A DNA stretch of 64,000 nucleotides from Trichoderma breve (Eukaryota; Ascomycota; Sordariomycetes; Hypocreales; Hypocreaceae). The notes beneath the pieces were generated by a model. That model worked only from the letters and a program-made list of their open reading frames with translations. It was not told the origin of the DNA and did not search any database. Made by a program: the position numbers and the translations under genes. Location of the stretch: NCBI RefSeq assembly GCF_028502605.1, contig NC_079232.1:4216001-4280000 (forward strand). Direction: 5' to 3'. Shown piece after piece: positions 12,393-22,275 of the stretch; the stretch's first letter is position 1, and each line of letters opens with the position of its first letter.

Positions 12393-12560
12393 CTAAAGAG
12401 ATGTCTTAACTGTCCATAGTTGGGTATAAATACATTGTACATTTGACATCATTAACTTGAGAACATATTTGTGAAAAGTAGCCACGAGTAGCCATTGTCC
12501 GATAGTACATGAATAAGGATTGACCAAGAGAAGTAAAGCAAACATTGCAATCAGTGCCAT
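12393..12560 (-). CDS. Possible one-helix microprotein within a dispersed repeat
   Basis: A 55-residue ORF starting MALIAMFALLLLVNPY that is mostly one hydrophobic helix. The same sense-strand peptide pattern recurs in the homologous copy at 15414-15515. Similarity between the copies covers the helix and the following segment (xxxxxFHKYVLK / xxxxxFTNVFSR). It could be a small membrane peptide or the decayed end of a larger gene. No intron signals or family were recognised. Confidence 0.25.
   Translation of the reverse strand: MALIAMFALLLLVNPYSCTIGQWLLVATFHKYVLKLMMSNVQCIYTQLWTVKTSL
12459..12560. repeat. Dispersed repeat, copy 1
   Basis: About 100 nt clearly similar to 15427-15523, roughly 70 percent by eye. 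Both copies are in the same orientation and start with GAGAACA followed by TTTGTGAAAAG. The copies are 3 kb apart. Confidence 0.7.
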
Positions 12561-12809
12561 GCAGGGTGGGCTAGTGATATTTGTTTGTTGGTTAGACGTC
12601 GGTTCATCATCTGCCCTTCCACCGCCTTCGTCAACGTCAACATCAAACAACGTCGCAGCTCGGCTCTTTCTCTTCGCTCACTATCTTGAGCTTCTCTTCA
12701 CTCTTACTGCAATTCATCTTTACTTATTAATCTTTACATTGCTGAATCATTTTATTCGCAACGGCCCGTGCCAATAGGAATTTGCATCTCTCATCTATCA
12801 GAAGCCATC

Positions 12810-13699
12810 ATGGAGGTCCCCACAGTCGAACCAAATCCGCCCTCGCAATATCCGGGACCGGTACGGATCATGGTGCAAACAGTAACAAGCCTTGTGCCAG
12901 GAAATGATTATGGCTAACGAATCGATTTTATACGAAACATCGTTTGTCAACACCATTGGAACCGCGACTTTGATTGGAACAAGGATCGTTGGAATTCGTA
13001 CGGTGACAACTTTGGCTATGAGAACCGTAACTGCTACTTCCTTATCGATCACGGCGAATCTGCTGAAGATCCGCCAATTTTACGGTACAAGTGGACGGGA
13101 AAATCCCTGTTAGAAGAACCTTAAGGCGTTGTGAAGCCATCATCGGTCTACTAACACTTGGAGTAGCATTGCTATTGAGCAAACATTGCCTGAGGAAATA
13201 CAATCCAAATTAAAAAGGTATCCATTCACGAGGCCACCAAATCCAAATCAACGCCCGCGAAGGCCAAATCCTGGACGGTATGATACCAAAACCTTTCGCC
13301 AGATTATTCGGGCAAACCTTCGTCGCGATGCGATCATTACAGATGATTGTATTCAATTCTTAGCGACGTATCCAGAGGACGCAAGATGGCTTAAAGATAA
13401 TATCGAGGCCCGATTTTGGTCCAAGATTCAATCCGCATTGGAGTCTAGTCAGGGCAAGAGTACCGCTTACACCGATCGAGAGCGCACGTTGGCGAATTCG
13501 TCCACCCCGGAGGAGTAAGTCCACCGCAGGCCAACAGACTTCCGCCTCGGATATCCATTCTCTCACGATCAGCTGTTCAGGTGCAAATCTGAAGACAGTC
13601 TTCCTCCGACGAGAGAAAAACGAAGTGATGGGAATTCTGCAGGAGGCAAAGAGATCGAAGACTCATTCAATTCTTAAACGATACGAGGGAATATGGTGA
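12810..13699 (+). pseudogene. Unknown three-exon gene with one in-frame stop near the 5' end
   Basis: Exons 12810-13108, 13167-13514 and 13573-13699, with two 58-nt introns (GTTAGA donor with a CTACTAAC branch site; GTAAGT donor). Phase is kept at both junctions, giving 257 codons. The ATG sits in a good context after a pyrimidine-rich leader. Codon 36 is TAA (12915-12917) directly after GNDYG, and the frame stays open beyond it (RIDFIRNIVCQHHWNRDFDW). No intron can remove the stop, because the first AG downstream is about 70 nt past the only branch-like site. Residues after the stop are rich in Asn, Trp, Tyr and Asp, then basic (RPPNPNQRPRRPNPG), with a helical C-terminus ending KRYEGIW. The family is unknown. 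It is probably a young pseudogene; readthrough or an unseen exon are alternatives. Confidence 0.55.
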
Positions 13700-14296
13700 G
13701 AAGCGTGATGATCCTTCGCAGCGTCTAAGTCTATCATGACCCTATTACACCCACCACCACCAGCACTTACTGCCCTTGATCGGGCCTTATTATATCATTC
13801 GGAATAAGGTAAAGGAATATTGGGAAAAAAAGTTTTCTGCTGGGATGTGAGTGTCACCACCGTCACCGGTTCATTGCTCAACGTTTGGCGTTAATCCGTC
13901 CGCCCTCAGTCTTTACACGACCATACTATTTCCCCCTTTGTTGAGTCCACTCTACCTAACGGTAACAGGATGGGTGACGTGCAATAGTTCATTTATAGAA
14001 GAAGAGGATCGGGGCGATTGGTTAGAGTGTCACTCTTTGTAGCCGTGAGGGTCTATTCAGTATAGATTGCTAATTACCTCTGTCTGGCCAGTACACCAAA
14101 ATATAGCCCGTGGCAGTAATGATTGTATTGCAATAGAAGTAAAACCACAAACATGACCGACAAGGGAGAACTCCTGACACCAATCCATTACATGAGACTA
14201 CAACCACCTGCCCTAGTTGCTAACAGTACCTAAATTGGTCGCAAATTCCTGAATCGAACCTTGAATTGAGATTGCCATCATCAACCCTAGAAGTGA
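13700..14296. other. Intergenic, no gene seen
   Basis: About 600 bases between the 3' end of the interrupted gene and the 3' end of the Cys-rich small protein (convergent). Nothing coding is supported. Confidence 0.5.
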
Positions 14297-14581
14297 TTAA
14301 AAGGACTTGGAGCAGTCGCAATCATGTGTGACAGTTTGTCGTACTTGTTCAATTCGTATGCCTGATCCCCGGCAATGGGCGCAATCACAGTTTCTGAAGC
14401 CCCAATAGCTTGCGCTCCTGTCACAATCGGCAGAATGCCTTGGTGAAGGACATTTAAATCCACGGCCTTTGCACACCCAGCAGTAAACTTCTGTGTCGAC
14501 CATGGCCGTATAATTCCAAGTACCACTTCCATTGCAAGTGGCACAACTTGCGTCAGGTCCGCTAGACTTGTGAGATGCCAT
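14297..14581 (-). CDS. Small cysteine-rich protein with CxxCxGxG-type zinc motifs
   Basis: 94 aa from the ATG at 14581 (MASHKSSG); the upstream TTG at 14629 is not needed. It contains CATCNGSG, CWVCKGRG, a Cys in KCPSP and in DCDRS, then CDCAHCRGSG and a final CDCSK. The repeated CxxCxGxG pattern is the signature of the DnaJ-type (Hsp40) zinc-binding domain, but there is no J domain and the spacing is irregular. It has no signal peptide and is probably a zinc-binding cytosolic or nuclear protein. The function is unknown. Confidence 0.6.
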   Translation of the reverse strand: MASHKSSGPDASCATCNGSGTWNYTAMVDTEVYCWVCKGRGFKCPSPRHSADCDRSASYWGFRNCDCAHCRGSGIRIEQVRQTVTHDCDCSKSF

Positions 14582-15413
14582 GGTAGGGGTCGGTCGGTGG
14601 ATCAAGAAGAAATGACTCGACTTTGGCAAGGCTGGTATAGTAATGAGAAGAAGATGGTATTCTTGGCTTGTAAGGGATAGTGGTAGTTTATGGAGAGAAG
14701 CAGCAACTCGGGGAGCATAGTAGCTCTTTATATATCTCTTTAGACGACGAGGAGGCTCCCTAGATATCAGTCCTAGGAATCACCCGACTAGAAGCTGAAG
14801 GCCAACGGAGCTAAATCTCGAGACGCTTGAGTATCGTCACTTGGTCACGGTGTAAAGGGAGAAGCTTTGCACGGCCAGAGCTGCGACCTTCGTGCCCAGC
14901 TAATTTCGGCTTTGTTGGGCAATACCTAACAAGTCTGGGAGGGTAGGTTCAAATGTATCGGTGTTGGGTGCCAAATTAACAACCACCAACATAAAAATTT
15001 GTGAGATACACACAAATGCGCCCACGCCACTATCAAAGGCCCAAAGTGGCTTTAAGCTAGCAGCTGATTTACAGGTTAATACATGTACATAATTACATGT
15101 ACATATATAGTACCCAGCTCTTTAAGTTTCTGCTACTCCATAGGTACTATCACTACTAAGGTACTTTCTGCTATTATCACTACATTTCCTATTGTCTGCT
15201 ACTAGTATCATATTTTCCTAGCATCTGCTACTATTGCTCTATTCTTTCTCTATTGTCTTGTTCCTGGCATTATCATCTAATATTATGTGGCTTCGAATCT
15301 GAAACACGAGATGCTGGATAGCACTAGTGTTTCTCATTAAAGTTATTAAACTCTCTTCATATAAGTAGGTGGAGGTGCGAACCATAAATTATTATAACTA
15401 CGTCGCATATTTC

Positions 15414-15515
15414 TCATGGCCACCTGGAGAACACGTTTGTGAAAAGCACATTGAAGTAGTCATTGTTCGATGCTATGTAAAGAGTAATCAAAAAGAGAAA
15501 AGCAAATATTGCCAT
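15414..15515 (-). CDS. Possible one-helix microprotein, paralogue of 12393-12560
   Basis: 33 residues, MAIFAFLFLITLYIA followed by a short polar tail ending SRWP and a TGA stop. It aligns with the first half of the peptide encoded at 12393-12560 in the same frame of the repeat. It is too short for confidence on its own; the argument is the preserved hydrophobic pattern in two diverged copies. Confidence 0.22.
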   Translation of the reverse strand: MAIFAFLFLITLYIASNNDYFNVLFTNVFSRWP

Positions 15516-15523
15516 CAGTGTAT
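15427..15523. repeat. Dispersed repeat, copy 2
   Basis: Similar to 12459-12560 over nearly the whole length, with the conserved ends GAGAACA and GCCATCAGTG or GCAATCAGTG. No terminal inverted repeats or target duplications were noticed. Confidence 0.7.
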
Positions 15524-15722
15524 CTATTGTATATAATCCAGCATACCGCTGCCAAACACCGTTCCGACGTAACCGTTATCCTACCCAATTTCTAACTATA
15601 TATCCAAACCTGCCCATTATAAGTTCATACCATTAAAAAAACACAAACGGGGTATAACGTGATCATAAATTTAGCACTTTATAGTGCCGTGTCCAGTTTC
15701 ATCTTGCGCGTTGTCCGCCCAC

Positions 15723-16778
15723 TCACTTTGTAGTAGAGGGAACAACCACCAGAGGCAGAGAGTCTTGCTTCTTGTAAGACCAAGACCATCCCTTTTCTTC
15801 GTGGGGACAAGGCAGATCTTCATCCTCTATCAAAAGTATTAGTAAACCTCTACAGCTCAATTGAATCAAGAAGCCTTACCAAATTCAGAATCCGACTCAC
15901 CATCCTCATCCGCAGCCAAGGACATCAGCCCCTTGCCAACACCATAGAATACGCTCAGCAGCTGCGCGAGTGCGATGAAAAATGGCATGAACTGGCCCGG
16001 AGCGACGAGGCTGTGGACACCTGAGATGTTGTTCCACTTGAGGGCCATTTCCACATAGACGATGGCGCCAATGTTGACGAGGAAGTCGATTGGCCCGAAG
16101 CCCATGGGGTTTTCCTCCTCCTTGGATCTTCCGCCTCCTTCGCCGCGGAATCTCTGCACAAAATTGGCGGCGCGGACAAAAGTGAAGAGAATAATAGCTA
16201 TATGCAAAAGGTATTAGTGTCTGGAGAGTCTTCCATTTGGAGAATTGTAAGGACTAACCTGCGAGATAGAATATGACTGATACGACACCGCCGATAATGG
16301 CAAACACGGAGCCGACCTTGTTAAGAGTGCGGAACCAGTGCCAAATGCTAACCTTTGCAAAGAAAAAAGCCTTGTCGTCATGACACGCACGCGGCAGCGT
16401 ATCCATGCCATGCCACCAAAACCACGCAAACAGCGCAATCAAACCGCCGACCTCGAACGTGTAGATGAGCGCCGTGGTCTGGCCCTTCCAGTAAGGAACG
16501 CGGCAGACGCCGACCTGGGCGAGCAGCAGGGTGAGGATGGGGAAGACCTCGACGGCCTCGACGGTCTTGTCCCGCAGCTCGCGGATGAGGACGATGCCCG
16601 TGGCGAGGACGAGGATGATTGTGCCCTGGCCGAGGGTGTCCTCGGTCTTGAAGATTGCGCTGGCGAGGCCGGAGAGCTGGACGGTCATCATTTGGATGTA
16701 GATGCCGATGCGGATGCCGAGGCCGTAGAGGTCGGAGTCGCCATTGACGGGGCATTGGAGGATCTCGGTGGAGTTCAT
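15723..16778 (-). CDS. Multi-span membrane protein, family with SDLYG motif (copy 1)
   Basis: Three exons, 16778-16259, 16197-15880 and 15826-15723, giving 313 aa. Donors are GTTAGT and GTAAGG, and the second intron has a clear TTTACTAATAC branch site. Around residues 9-32 is CPVNGDSDLYGLGIRIGIYIQ, a motif shared with the divergent gene at 17950. About six or seven hydrophobic segments follow (for example GTIILVLATGIVLI, LIYTFEVGGLIALFAWF, VFAIIGGVVSVIFY, FMPFFIALAQLLSVFYGV), then an acidic C-terminal tail (ADEDGESDSEF). The CRVPYW segment and the Cys before HDDKAF may form a lumenal disulphide. The function is unknown. Fungal genomes carry many paralogues of this type. Confidence 0.82.
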
Positions 16779-17949
16779 GGCTCCGGTGGTTTGTACGTTT
16801 TACCCTGTTGTTGAGTTGAGTTGGGTTGAATTGCGGAAAGGCTAGGCTACAGAGTTGTGTTGTGTTGTTGAAAAAGTCAACAACAGCTTTGTGTAATAAA
16901 GCTGTGAAAGGATATAAGCCCCCCATGCCATGTTATCTACCTGTATCTACCATGCAACCCAACCACCATCGCCAGATGCACCACAGCCACACAGCCAGGC
17001 TCCCTCTCCACACATGCTGCAAATCCCAGTCGGGAGTTACACTCAGATGCTGGTTGCCTGTCTCCTCAGCCTCAGTCTCCCAACTATGTTCTTTCTCGCC
17101 CCTCCCCATCCCTTCCTTCAGCCGCTCGAGCTAGCAAGCATCACATGCGGGAAATAGCCATAACCAAGCAAGACACAGGACGAAAAGAGGCACAGCGATC
17201 GTATAACGGGGAAACACCAAGAACAGCTATACTTGCTAGCGCATCGCTGGCCCGCTACCCCTGTCAGTAAAGTGTCTGCCTCGCTCTCACACGATAATCT
17301 TGATTGGCTCAAGATGTGGAACGATGTTGTGGCGGAGGGCGGTTCGGGCCAGCGCCCCTGGTCTGTGTCTGTGCCCAATGTCTCAAGAAGAGGGAGCTCG
17401 CAGTAGTTTTTGAGTTGTGAGGCTGAAAAAGCAAGGAAGAGACACCACAAGTCGTCTTGTCTCTCCCCCACACACCACATGACGATCGATATAGTCTAGT
17501 GAAGTGAGGCGGATATCGCCAGAGCAAGGCTGTCGTTGACGTTGTTTTGCTTGAGCTTTTAGATGAGCACTGCCACCTCGTTGCGAGAGGGGGCTAGAAA
17601 ATCAATGGTTTTGATCTGCGTTAATCACATATCTAGCGGCTGGGGCCCATAACTTAATCGAGGACCGAGTTCTGTTGCTCACGGGAATCGACAGATGCTT
17701 GGCGGCGACTAAATTCTTTTTATAACCCTCTGTGCGAGCGTGAGAGATTGCGTTTGTGTCACGAACCCCTCGAGTCTACGGAGTATTGCATGTTGGTATA
17801 AGTGAAGAAATCGGCGGGCTCTTTTACCGGCTTCTGCTGGACTCACCTCACCCCCTCAGCTCGGCCCTCTCATTCTACTCCCCTGGCAGTTGTCGCTTCA
17901 TCTCCGTCCGTCATAATCAAATCAAAACAGCTTCATATAAATCATCATC
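16779..17949. promoter_or_regulatory. Divergent intergenic region between two paralogous membrane genes
   Basis: 1.17 kb separating the starts of the two SDLYG-family genes. It must contain both promoters. The ORFs inside have no support. No specific operator motif was recognised. Confidence 0.5.
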
Positions 17950-18765
17950 ATGGTCGACGCACCAAGCTATTGCCCGGACGGCAACTCAGATCTCTACGGA
18001 GTCGGCGTCCGTGCCGGTCTCTACGCGCAATGGGTCGCCACACTGCTTGCGACTCTCTTCGACCCCAAGACGGAGAGTACGTACCGTATCGCCAACCTCA
18101 TCATCCAGTGGTCCATCTTCCTGGGCCTCTGCACACAATCTGAGCCCGGCGACCCCGTCATTGGCGCCGTCATCACTCAATACCTGCTGTTCGGCTCACT
18201 CTCCAGTCTAACGGGCGATGGTGTTGGTCACTTTAGCCACTTTTCAGGCATCTTTCGCATCATCTTTTACACGGCCGTCTCTTCGTACGGCTGCTGGTTC
18301 TGGTTCAACGGGATAGACGACATGACAGTGGAGGGATGTCCCGACATTGCCTTCTTCGGAGACGTCAGCCTTCACGGACCATTCCGCACCGCGGGCAAGG
18401 TGTTTTCCGTGCTGGGAGTCATCATATGCGTCTTTTCGCTCATCTTCAGCGTCTTTGCGACAATGAGGAGATTCAGGGGCGGCATTCGAGACGCATTTGC
18501 GACAAAGGAAAGGGCGCGGCCAAAGGTGGAGCTTGTACTGCTGATTCTGTCCATGGCCTTGATCGGCACGTCTATTTACTTGGTTGAGCACTTGATTGAG
18601 AGAAACGGCATCACTGAGGTTGGCGTTAAAGAGATTAAGTCTGTTGGGCAGTTGATTCCGCTGCTGGCGGGTGGACTGGCATGCGCAATGACTCTTTGGA
18701 AGATTGTGACTCACCAGCTGTTTATGAGGAAGAGATGCTGGTACTTGTTTGGCTATCACCTGTGA
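17950..18765 (+). CDS. Multi-span membrane protein, family with SDLYG motif (copy 2)
   Basis: Intronless, 271 aa. It starts MVDAPSYCPDGNSDLYGVG, matching copy 1 (CPxxGxSDLYGxGxRxGxYxQ), followed by seven or so hydrophobic stretches. There is a conserved GCWFWFNGIDD segment that parallels FAWFWWHGMDT of copy 1, and both have a Cys-x-D near the following loop (EGCPDIAFF / RACHDDKAFF). Copy 1 has two introns in its 3' half and this one has none. The function is unknown; a plasma-membrane or endomembrane location is inferred. Confidence 0.82.
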   Translation: MVDAPSYCPDGNSDLYGVGVRAGLYAQWVATLLATLFDPKTESTYRIANLIIQWSIFLGLCTQSEPGDPVIGAVITQYLLFGSLSSLTGDGVGHFSHFSGIFRIIFYTAVSSYGCWFWFNGIDDMTVEGCPDIAFFGDVSLHGPFRTAGKVFSVLGVIICVFSLIFSVFATMRRFRGGIRDAFATKERARPKVELVLLILSMALIGTSIYLVEHLIERNGITEVGVKEIKSVGQLIPLLAGGLACAMTLWKIVTHQLFMRKRCWYLFGYHL

Positions 18766-19255
18766 AGGGCGCTGTCTACATGTCTGCAGGCTTCCTTTTT
18801 CTTTATGGTTAATATGGATGATTCAACGAAAGCGATACCAGGTTTTGGGTTTGTGGGTTTTTAGAAGGGAAATATTTGAGATAGAATATAGTTCTTTTTT
18901 GTCTAATGCAATTCATCGTTTATTATTCCTCAACTCAATCTTATAACTCATTTAATGCCACAATCAACATAACTTGCCCGCCGCATCTCCGGAGCCCAAA
19001 CCCGATCGCCCCACCAAAACCCGCCGCCAAAAATCAACCTCCGGCCTCGGGGCTTATCGTTATCACCATCTGATTCATAACTTGAACTTGACTCGAACTT
19101 CTTCCGACTTGGACGCATTCAGCGCAAGTCTCAAATACCCTTTTGCCTCTTCTTTCCCCCTTCTTATATCCCCTCTTCTTCTCTTTATACCACATCAACA
19201 GCCTCAACTTCGTCAATTGGTACCTCTCCAGAGGCCCAATTCCCCCCCGCCAAAA
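18766..19255. promoter_or_regulatory. HIS5 upstream region
   Basis: 490 bp between the SDLYG copy 2 stop and the HIS5 start. The last 200 bases are strongly C/T-rich (TTTCCCCC, CTTCTTCTC), as is common in fungal 5' UTRs. Confidence 0.5.
19071..19095 (+). promoter_or_regulatory. Possible CPC1/GCN4-type sites upstream of HIS5
   Basis: TGATTCA at 19071-19077 and TGACTCG at 19089-19095 each differ by one base from the amino-acid starvation element TGASTCA. Histidine genes are standard targets of Gcn4/CPC1 in fungi. Two near-matches 160-190 bases before the start codon are suggestive but could be chance. Confidence 0.3.
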
Positions 19256-20531
19256 ATGTCTCCCTTCAACCTCGAGACTTGCGCTCGCCCCAATATCCTC
19301 GCACTCCAGCCCTACCGCTGCGCTCGAGAGTTTGTCTCCCCATATGTCTTTGTCTCACCTAGAATATAAACTAACACACATAATAAACAGCGACTACAAA
19401 GACGACGGCACAAATATCCTCCTTGACGCAAACGAAAACGCATACGGCCCCTCCCTCTCCTCCTCCGCCGTGTCCGTCGCCTCGAAAAGCAAAAATGGCC
19501 TCGGAATCGACCCCCTCGGCCTGCACCGCTACCCGGATCCTCACCAGGTCGATCTGAAGCAGCTGCTATGCAAGCTGCGCAACACTCACGCGCACACGGA
19601 CAAGACGCTGACTGCTGAGAACCTCTTTGTCGGCGTTGGAAGCGACGAGGCCATCGATGCGCTGCTGCGGTGCTTCTGCGTCCCGGGCAAGGATCGCATC
19701 TTGACTTGCCCTCCTACATATGGCATGTACGCCGTCTCAGCACAGGTCAATGACGTTGCTATCGTCAAGGTGCCGCTTCTTCCTGCGCCTACTTTTGGCC
19801 TCGATGTTCCCGCCATTTCTGCTGCTTTGTCGTCCGACTCGTCCATCAAGCTGCTTTATCTCTGCTCGCCCGGTAACCCTACTGGCTCTCTCCTAGCCAA
19901 GGACGATGTCGTCGCTCTGCTCAACCACCCATCATGGAACGGCGTCATCGTCCTTGACGAGGCATACATCGATTTCGCCCCCGAAGATGCCTCTCTCGCC
20001 GAGCTCGTCACCGAGTACCCCAACCTCGTCGTCATGCAAACCCTCTCCAAAGCCTTCGGCATGGCCGGCATCCGTCTCGGCGCCGCCTTCGCCCCGGCCC
20101 CCATTGCTTCTCTCCTCAACAGCCTCAAGGCGCCTTACAACATCTCTAGCCCGACCAGCGCCCTCGCCGCCTCCGCCGTCAGCACAGAGGGCCTCGCCGT
20201 CATGCACGGCAACCGCGCCAAGATCCTCGCCCAGCGCGACAGAATCATCAAGGAGCTGCCTTCGATTCCCGGTGTCGGCAGGCTTCGCGGTGGTACGGAA
20301 AGCAATTTTTTGTTGTATGAGATGCTTAATGCGGAGGGTCAGCCGGATAATGCCGTTGCATTGGCTGTGTATGAGAAGCTTGCTGAGACTAAGGGCGTGG
20401 TTGTGCGATTTAGGGGTAAGGAGCACGGATGTAATGGTTGCCTGAGGATCACTATTGGTACGGAGGAAGAAGTGACAAGACTTTTGGAGGCGCTGAAGAA
20501 GACATTGGCGGAAGTAAGAGGAAGTGCGTGA
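19256..20531 (+). CDS. HIS5: Histidinol-phosphate aminotransferase
   Basis: Two exons, 19256-19329 and 19391-20531, giving 404 aa. The 61-nt intron (GTTTGT donor, CTAAC branch site, AACAG acceptor) joins YRCARD to DYKDDGTN. The protein is a class I/II PLP aminotransferase. LLDANENAYG near residue 35 is the substrate-binding start, CSPGNPTG and VLDEAYIDF contribute PLP contacts, TLSKAFGMAG contains the Schiff-base Lys, and the C-terminal LRITIGTEEE carries the phosphate-binding Arg region. The enzyme converts imidazole acetol phosphate plus glutamate to histidinol phosphate in histidine synthesis, in the cytosol. It is convergent with the GH76 gene, with 271 bp between stops. Confidence 0.95.
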
Positions 20532-20802
20532 GAGATGAGATGATGAAAAATGGTGTTGATTGTAAAAAGGGGGGAACAGCGATTTACCTAGATGGATACC
20601 ATGTTGGAAAATAGAAAAGAATAAAAGAGGACGTCAATGACATTAAATAGAGCGTTTATATCTATCCATATAAAACAGGGATGCCGATTCAGTTCATGTT
20701 CTAGAGCCACATACTGCCAGCACGATATATACAGAGCCGGCTGATCTTTACACTATATACATATACAAAACAAGGAAAACAATGCGAGGAAATGAGATGT
20801 TC

Positions 20803-22275
20803 TCAAGCCAAACCCCAAGTGGCTAACAGTATTCCAAAACCAACCACAGCCAACGGCTTTGACTCGAAATTCAGTCTCGAACTGGCAGAGTTCTCGGTGG
20901 GCTTCGCATCTCCCGCAATGCCTCGCTTTGTCGTCGGCGCCTGCGAGGGTGTAGGCGTATAACTCTCCTGGGGAGGCCAATTCGTATCCCGCACAGTCTT
21001 GATATCCTTTGCCTCCAACGGCGGCGCAGCCCCATCGATCAGCAGCCCCTGAACGGTCTCGAGCGCGCACATCTCTGACCCCAAGTTGGTCAAGCCGTCG
21101 AATTCGCCCACGTACCACTTCTGGCCACAGGCACGGCCAGTCTCGGTTCCCGTGCAAGTTTTCACGGCGGCTTGAGCGCTGATAGTGAGAAGGCTCTCAA
21201 CTTTGTCACGGAGGGAGGGAACCATTTGCGTTGACTGCCACATGAAGCGTGCCAGATAGCCCTTGAAGGTCGTCATGTCGGCGTCGCAGCGTTCGACGGT
21301 TTCGCAGGCGCCCTCGTACATGATCTTGGCGGTGCTGTTGGGCGGAGTGAAGAACCAGCCAGCGCCGTCCAGCAGTTTCTCGGTGCGCTGCTTCCACTCG
21401 GGCTTCTTGGTGTAGTTCGCCATGACCGCCGCGCCGTAAAGGTAGATGCCGCTGGTGTAAGTGAAGGATGCCGGGTTCGTCTTGGTGCAGTTGGTATCGA
21501 TACCAGCGCCATCGTAAACATGATACGATTCGGGATCGATGAAACCAATATCCATAGACCAATCCCAGACCTTCTCTGCCCACTCGAGATACGTGTCGTT
21601 GCCCGTGGCGCGTGCCATCCTCGCGGCTATTTGAAAAAGGCCACCGTTGCTGACGGAGTTCTTGTACGTCAAGCCGTTCGGATTGGATGCGTAAATCTGC
21701 CACAGGAGACCGCCGCCGCAGTCCTGCGTGGTCCATCGGCTCGTGAGCTGGTTGAAGACATTAGCTCCCAAGTCCAGCCACGAGGGCAGAGTTGTGTTTG
21801 GCTGCGGAAAGTTTCTCTCCGCGGCGGCGATGGCAGCTGAGCCCCAGAAGAAGAGGTCGTCGTTTCCCTCTTCGAATTCGTGTTCTGCCGGCATGTACGC
21901 CTTCTGGATTCCGAGGTTCGTAGGTGCCAGTAGGGCCTGTATCACGACATCGTTGTAAGTCGAGTCCCCTGTGAAGTGATAGTAGTCGAGCATGGCCCCC
22001 CAGAGTGCGCCGGCCGTCCACCAGTAATACGGATCCTGGAGATCTCCCATGGCGACCGAGTCTGGGGCCGAGAGATTGCCCTTATAGTAGGACATGGCAT
22101 CGTATGCAAGAGTGGCAGCGACATTTCGTACAGATGCTGTTTGGTAGCTGGTGTTAGTTGCCTCGTCTTCGATTGGATCTTAATTGCACTCACATAGACT
22201 CTTGACATCTAACGAGTTGGGAGCTGTGATGGCTGAGGTTACTGCCGCAGCATGGACGCTGGTTATGAACTTCAT
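20803..22275 (-). CDS. GH76 mannan endo-1,6-alpha-mannosidase, Dfg5/Dcw1 type, GPI-anchored
   Basis: Two exons, 22275-22194 and 22136-20803, giving 471 aa. The first short exon encodes the signal peptide (MKFITSVHAAAVTSAITAP), and the intron has a GTGAGT donor and an AACTAAC branch site. The GH76 landmarks are present: DPYYWWTAGALWGAMLDYY, the catalytic-type Asp pair in GNDDLFFWG, NQLTSRWTTQDCGGGLLWQI, and the repeated helical Trp-rich segments of an (alpha/alpha)6 barrel. Several N-glycosylation sequons are seen. The C-terminus is a Ser/Thr/Pro linker, then a polar segment and a hydrophobic tail (VVGFGILLATWGLA), a GPI signal. Yeast Dfg5 and Dcw1 transfer GPI-anchored proteins to cell-wall glucan; the same wall-assembly role is inferred. 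Confidence 0.93.

Larger units (their letters stand above)
12228..12809. other. Intergenic between LPMO-like gene and unknown gene
   Basis: Contains the LPMO 3' flank, one copy of a dispersed repeat (12459-12560) and, from about 12640, a C/T-rich stretch that reads like a fungal 5' UTR leading to the ATG at 12810. Confidence 0.5.
14582..15722. other. Intergenic with second copy of dispersed repeat
   Basis: About 1.1 kb upstream of the Cys-rich gene and downstream of the membrane protein gene ending at 15723. It is AT-rich, with low-complexity ACTA/CTGCTACT-type runs around 15090-15260 and repeat copy 2 at 15427-15523. Confidence 0.5.

Noticed and set aside
16338..16926. ORFs of 158 and 182 codons overlapping the SDLYG copy 1 gene
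   Set aside because: Asp/Glu-rich and Arg/His-rich shadows of the membrane gene in other frames.
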